NCBI GenBank assembly: GCA_913774845.1
Contig: CAJYJO010000008.1
Location: forward strand, 1-58,699
Source of the DNA: an uncultured Microbacterium sp.
GTDB taxonomy: Bacteria; Actinomycetota; Actinomycetes; Actinomycetales; Microbacteriaceae
DNA: 58,699 nucleotides
Direction of reading: 5' to 3'
The translations under genes were made by a program, and so were the position numbers. Of the stretch, positions 53,124 through 58,699 are shown in pieces (positions within the stretch are counted from its first letter, which is position 1; the number at the start of each line of letters is the position of its first letter). The notes beneath the pieces were generated by a model. That model searched no databases. It saw only the letters and a list, made by a program, of their open reading frames with translations, and was not told where the DNA came from.

Positions 53124-54275
53124 CTAGGGCATCGCCGCCTTCTGCGCCAGGATGCGCGTGACGGCGGTGTCGACCTGGGCGGCGAAGGCGGGGTCGCTCT
53201 GGGCGCGGGCGCGGACGGCGTCGCGCATCTCGGGGTACACCGAGGCGTCGGCCGACACCAGCAGCAGGTCCACCCCGGCCTCGATCGCCCGGGTCGCCCG
53301 GTCGGCGGGGGAGTAGCCCCCCACCTGGTCGGCGGCGGAGAGGTCGTCGCAAGTGACAACACCGTCGAAGCCGACGCGGTCGCGCAGGATCCCGATGACG
53401 GTCGGCGAGAAGGCGGCGGGGGTGTCGGGGTCGATCCCGGCGTAGATGGCCGTCGACATCATGACCACCGCCGGACCCTGGGGCAGCACCGTGGAGTACA
53501 CGCCCACGTCGGGCCCGTCGGCGGTGACGACGTCGTCGGTCACCTGCGCCGAATAGTCGGTGTTGTCGTCGACGTGCCCGAGACCCGGGAAGTGCTTGAA
53601 GGTCGGCAGCACGCCGCCGTCGCGCATCCCCGCGGCGAAGGCGCCGGCCTTGGCGGCGACGGTCGCTCCGTCGTAGCCGTACTCCCGCGCGAGCTGCCCG
53701 ATGGGCGGGTTGCTCTGGGCGGTGTCGGGGCTCGTGACGATGTCGGCGACGGGGGCGAGGTTCATGTTCACCCCAGCCCGGCTGAGCTGTCCGGCCCACG
53801 TGCCGGCATCGCCGCGGAGGGTCGCGTCGTCGCGCTGCCCCTGCGCGACGGCGTTGGGGATCTCGTCGAGCCCCGGTCCCGACAGCACCTGCACGGTGCC
53901 GCCCTCCTGGTCGGTGGCCACCCACAGACCCGGTCCCGCGGAGCCGGCGGCCGCGGTGAACGTCGAGACGAGCTGCGCGGTGGCATCCACCCCGGCGTCG
54001 GAGCGTCCGTGTAGGAAGATGCCGCCGACGCCGTCGTCGCGCACGGCCGCGAGCGTGGTCGGATCGACCCCGTCGACCGAGGTGCCGACCATGAAGAGCT
54101 GTCCGACCTTGGCGTCGAGGCTCATCCCCGCCAGCGGGTCGGGGGTGGGCGTGGGAGTCGGTGTCGTCGTCGGGGTGGGAGAGGTCGTCGCGGGCGCGGT
54201 CCCGGCCGGAGCGCACCCCGCGAGCGCGAGCGCCGCGAGCACCACGAGGGCCGGGAAGCGGGTGACGGTCTTCAC
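53124..54275 (-). CDS. Beta-N-acetylhexosaminidase-type lipoprotein (GH3)
   Basis: A 383-residue lipoprotein with lipobox LAALALAGC near residue 20, a Thr/Pro-rich linker (PTPTTTPTPTPTPDP), and a GH3 barrel. It has MSLDAKVGQLFMVGT, GGIFLHGRSDAG, LWVATDQEGGTVQVL, NLAPVADI, the NagZ-type signature LPTFKHFPGLGHVDDNTDYS near 235 and VVTCDDLSAADQV near 315 (nucleophile Asp region). NagZ enzymes cut GlcNAc from muropeptides. It is probably exported and membrane-anchored, so a cell-wall recycling or scavenging role is expected. The GTG at 54275 was chosen because the signal peptide begins there. Confidence 0.92.
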   Translation of the reverse strand: MKTVTRFPALVVLAALALAGCAPAGTAPATTSPTPTTTPTPTPTPDPLAGMSLDAKVGQLFMVGTSVDGVDPTTLAAVRDDGVGGIFLHGRSDAGVDATAQLVSTFTAAAGSAGPGLWVATDQEGGTVQVLSGPGLDEIPNAVAQGQRDDATLRGDAGTWAGQLSRAGVNMNLAPVADIVTSPDTAQSNPPIGQLAREYGYDGATVAAKAGAFAAGMRDGGVLPTFKHFPGLGHVDDNTDYSAQVTDDVVTADGPDVGVYSTVLPQGPAVVMMSTAIYAGIDPDTPAAFSPTVIGILRDRVGFDGVVTCDDLSAADQVGGYSPADRATRAIEAGVDLLLVSADASVYPEMRDAVRARAQSDPAFAAQVDTAVTRILAQKAAMP

Positions 54276-54397
54276 CCTGCGATCGTCCCCGACGACTCTG
54301 GACGGTCCCCGGGAGCAGGCTCCGCCGCGACGGCGGACGGGGTGGATGCCGTTCCCCAACGCTCGATCACCGCAGCCGTCCTCGCGGCGAGACGCGG

Positions 54398-56570
<2,173 letters not shown>

Positions 56571-56583
56571 CGCCGGGCGCGAT

Positions 56584-58401
56584 GTGAACCGCCTCGCGAA
56601 CGCCTCGAGCCCCTACCTGCGGGCCCACGCCGACAATCCCGTCGCGTGGTTCCCGTGGGGGGCCGAGGCGTTCGCGCTCGCGGCCGAGAGAGACGTCCCC
56701 GTGATGGTCTCGATCGGCTACAGCACCTGCCACTGGTGCCATGTCATGGCGCGCGAGTCGTTCCAGGAAGCCGAGACCGCCGGCATCCTGAACGAGGGTT
56801 TCGTCTCGATCAAGGTCGACCGCGAAGAGCATCCCGACGTGGATGCCGCCTACCTCGACGCCGCGTCGGCGTTCACGCCGCATCTCGGGTGGCCGCTCAC
56901 GGTCTTCGCGAGCCCCGAGGGGCGCGTCTTCTACGCCGGCACCTACTTCCCGCCCGCGCCGCGCCCGCCGCAGCCCTCGTTCCGGCAGGTGCTCGCCGCC
57001 GTCCGTGAGGCGTGGACCGAACGGCGTGGAGAAGTGGATGCCACGGGCTCCTCGCTCCGCGACGCTCTGGCCGCTGCGGCCTCCGCACCCGCCGATGCGC
57101 CCCCGACCCTCGATCAACTCGCCGCCGCGGCGCGCACCGTCGCCGCCCGCGAGGATCGCGAGTACGGGGGCTTCGCCGCAGGCCCGGCCTTCGAGACCCC
57201 GAAGTTCCCGAACACCCCGGTGCTCCGCTTCCTGCAGCACCCCGCTCTGGCGTCCGAGGTTCCGGATGCCGCGGACGTGGCATCCCGAGCCCTGTCGGCC
57301 ATGGCCGGCTCCGAGCTGCACGACTCGGTCGACGGCGGCTTCTTCCGCTACGCCACGCGCCGCGACTGGAGCGTGCCGCACTACGAGCGCATGCTCACCG
57401 ACAACGCCGGTCTCGTCGAGGTCGCGCTCGCCGCGGGCGACGAGGTCGTCGCGACCGACGCCGCACGGTTCCTCGTCGACGTGCTGCAGCTGCCCTCCGG
57501 CGGAATCGCGGCCGCTCAGGACTCGGAGTCGATCATCGACGGCGTCCGCAACGAGGGCGGGTACTACCGCGTCGCCGACCGGTCCGGACTGCAGCCCCCG
57601 GCTCTGGATGCCAAGGTCGTCACCGGCTGGAACGGACACGCGATCGCCGCCCTCGCCGCTGTCGGAACGCGCGCCGACCCGCGCTTCCTCGAGGCGGCGC
57701 GGTGGGCCGCCGACGCCGTGCTCGAGAGCAACACCGCCGACGACGCGACCCTGCGCCGGGCCTCGCTCGACGAGATCCGCTCCGCCGCCCCCGCGACGCT
57801 GGAGGACTACGGCGGGCTCGCGCGGGGCCTGCTCGCTCTCGCCCGCGCGACCGGCGAGGTCGCCTACGCCGAACGCGCGCGGTCCCTGGTCGATCAGTGC
57901 CTGGGCGACGACGGCATCCATCCTCCCGGCGGGGGAGACCCCGTGCTCGTCGCGCAGGGGATGCAGCCGCACGGCGTGCCCAGCGACGGCGCCTCGCCGT
58001 CGGGCCCGTCAATCTTCGCCGCCGCCGCGCTCGATCTGTGGCGCCTCGGAGCGGGCGAGCGCTACCGCACCGCAGCCGAGACGCTCGTGCGGGCGGCGGC
58101 CGACGCGGCCCTCGCCACGCCCCTCGCTCACGGGGCGATCCTCGAGGTAGCCGCGGGTCTGGCGACGGCCCCGCGGCAGGTGGTCGTCGTCGGTGAAGCG
58201 GATGCCGCCGTCGCCGACGCGGCGCGTCGGGTCGCCGCCGACGTGGTCGCCGTGGTCTCGCCCGAGCAGGCGCGCGCGTTCGCCGCGGCGGGCTTCGAGC
58301 TGTTCGCCGGGAAGGACACGCTGAACGGGGAGGCGACGGCGTACGACTGCCGCTCGTTCACCTGCGCGCTGCCGACGACGGACCCGGCGGCGCTCGTCTG
58401 A
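56584..58401 (+). CDS. DUF255 / thioredoxin-domain (YyaL, SPATA20-like) protein
   Basis: A 605-residue protein. The N-terminal thioredoxin-like DUF255 domain starts [22 protein letters not shown] and has the CxxC site in [15 protein letters not shown] near residue 50. An N-acylglucosamine-epimerase-like (alpha/alpha)6 domain follows ([25 protein letters not shown] near 250, [17 protein letters not shown] near 345). Homologues are widespread and poorly characterised. The GTG at 56584 fits the family N-terminus (usually MNRLANETSPYL) although its ribosome-binding site is weak. It may be co-transcribed with the aldo/keto reductase. Confidence 0.92.
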   Translation: MNRLANASSPYLRAHADNPVAWFPWGAEAFALAAERDVPVMVSIGYSTCHWCHVMARESFQEAETAGILNEGFVSIKVDREEHPDVDAAYLDAASAFTPHLGWPLTVFASPEGRVFYAGTYFPPAPRPPQPSFRQVLAAVREAWTERRGEVDATGSSLRDALAAAASAPADAPPTLDQLAAAARTVAAREDREYGGFAAGPAFETPKFPNTPVLRFLQHPALASEVPDAADVASRALSAMAGSELHDSVDGGFFRYATRRDWSVPHYERMLTDNAGLVEVALAAGDEVVATDAARFLVDVLQLPSGGIAAAQDSESIIDGVRNEGGYYRVADRSGLQPPALDAKVVTGWNGHAIAALAAVGTRADPRFLEAARWAADAVLESNTADDATLRRASLDEIRSAAPATLEDYGGLARGLLALARATGEVAYAERARSLVDQCLGDDGIHPPGGGDPVLVAQGMQPHGVPSDGASPSGPSIFAAAALDLWRLGAGERYRTAAETLVRAAADAALATPLAHGAILEVAAGLATAPRQVVVVGEADAAVADAARRVAADVVAVVSPEQARAFAAAGFELFAGKDTLNGEATAYDCRSFTCALPTTDPAALV

Positions 58402-58648
58402 GATCCATCAGGCGCGGCGCGTGACGGGTGCGCCGGCGCGGCTGGTCTGCGACCGGGCGGACGCGGCGTCTGGTTCGGCTCGCGGGTGATCGGTTGTGCG
58501 TGCACGGCGCGCGGACGCAGCGGGTGAGGTTTCGGGTGAGATCCGCCGTCCTGATGCGGTGCAGCATGCATACATGTGGTTGAACTGAGAGGGCACCCGT
58601 CTTTCGGCGAGCCGCCTGCTCGTCGCCGACCCGACAGGAGGATCCTCC

Positions 58649-58699
58649 GTGACCACCTTCGTTCCGCACCGTTCGCGCGGTGCAGGGGGGGGGGGGGGG
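58649..58699 (+). CDS. Start of an unidentified gene, cut by the contig end
   Basis: GTG at 58649 follows a strong AGGAGG (58636-58641) and opens the frame MTTFVPHRSRGA. GGAGGATCCTCC (58637-58648), a perfect 12-bp palindrome, covers the ribosome-binding site. From 58685 the sequence is only G (15 nt) and is unreliable. The 58402-58636 stretch before it holds no gene; a CATGCATACATG-like AT-richer patch at about 58564-58575 may belong to its promoter. The product cannot be named. Confidence 0.55.
   Translation, partial: MTTFVPHRSRGAGGGGG

Noticed and set aside
58402-58648. tRNA or small RNA gene before the contig end
   Set aside because: No cloverleaf, CCA end or T-arm signature; only a weak AT-richer patch.

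Overview
The window looks like chromosomal DNA from a high-GC Gram-positive actinobacterium, most probably Microbacteriaceae and Microbacterium-like. This rests on the strongly GC-biased third codon positions, many GTG/TTG starts with 4-nt ATGA/GTGA overlaps, HAIR-type heat-shock operators, a ChvE/MmsAB sugar transporter under a LacI regulator, and several families of small palindromic repeats. The taxonomic call is inference. The right edge ends in a 15-nt run of G that looks like a contig end. I see no rRNA, tRNA, CRISPR array, insertion sequence or prophage.

Left third (1-17787): an accessory catabolic region that I read as a C-glycoside utilisation cluster. A minus-strand set encodes a ROK regulator, a small C-glycoside deglycosidase beta-like subunit and three TIM-barrel isomerase-like proteins. 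A plus-strand pair encodes a Gfo/Idh/MocA dehydrogenase and an orphan protein. A tightly coupled plus-strand operon encodes an extradiol dioxygenase, an FAH-family protein, a cyclase-family hydrolase, an FAD monooxygenase, an amidohydrolase-2 decarboxylase-like protein and a second FAH-family protein. LysE and MFS transporters follow, then a GMC oxidoreductase resembling FAD-dependent C-glycoside oxidase (CarA type). The proposed order is: import, oxidation of sugar C3, C-C bond cleavage by the alpha/beta deglycosidase, then hydroxylation and meta-cleavage of the aromatic aglycone. Three promoters (3968, 7302, 14512) carry the same CCGAC-N4-GTCGG-like palindrome, which ties the parts into one regulon.

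Middle (17841-36168): mostly housekeeping genes. These are a secreted protein, an RsmC/RlmG-like methyltransferase, a 49-residue membrane peptide, EI24-type and other membrane proteins, a ClpC-type chaperone behind two HAIR-like boxes, an MmpS-like membrane protein, two LLM flavin oxidoreductases, a GNAT acetyltransferase, DoxX, RecQ, an ATP-dependent DNA ligase, a NYN-domain protein, a second Gfo/Idh protein and an M20 peptidase. Two gene-free stretches (24109-24794 and 25491-25891) hold arrays of a 65-nt palindromic repeat; a symmetric copy lies at 335-399.

Right third (36382-58699): a LacI regulator and the chvE-mmsA-mmsB transporter with operators and terminators; a frameshifted second sugar-binding lipoprotein; a two-component system with a surface-anchored protein; a divergent MarR/EamA pair; an unusually interrupted HrpA helicase carrying palindromic elements in frame; an AAA ATPase of unknown role; a GH3 hexosaminidase lipoprotein; an LCP cell-wall ligase; an aldo/keto reductase; a DUF255 protein; and a truncated gene at the edge.
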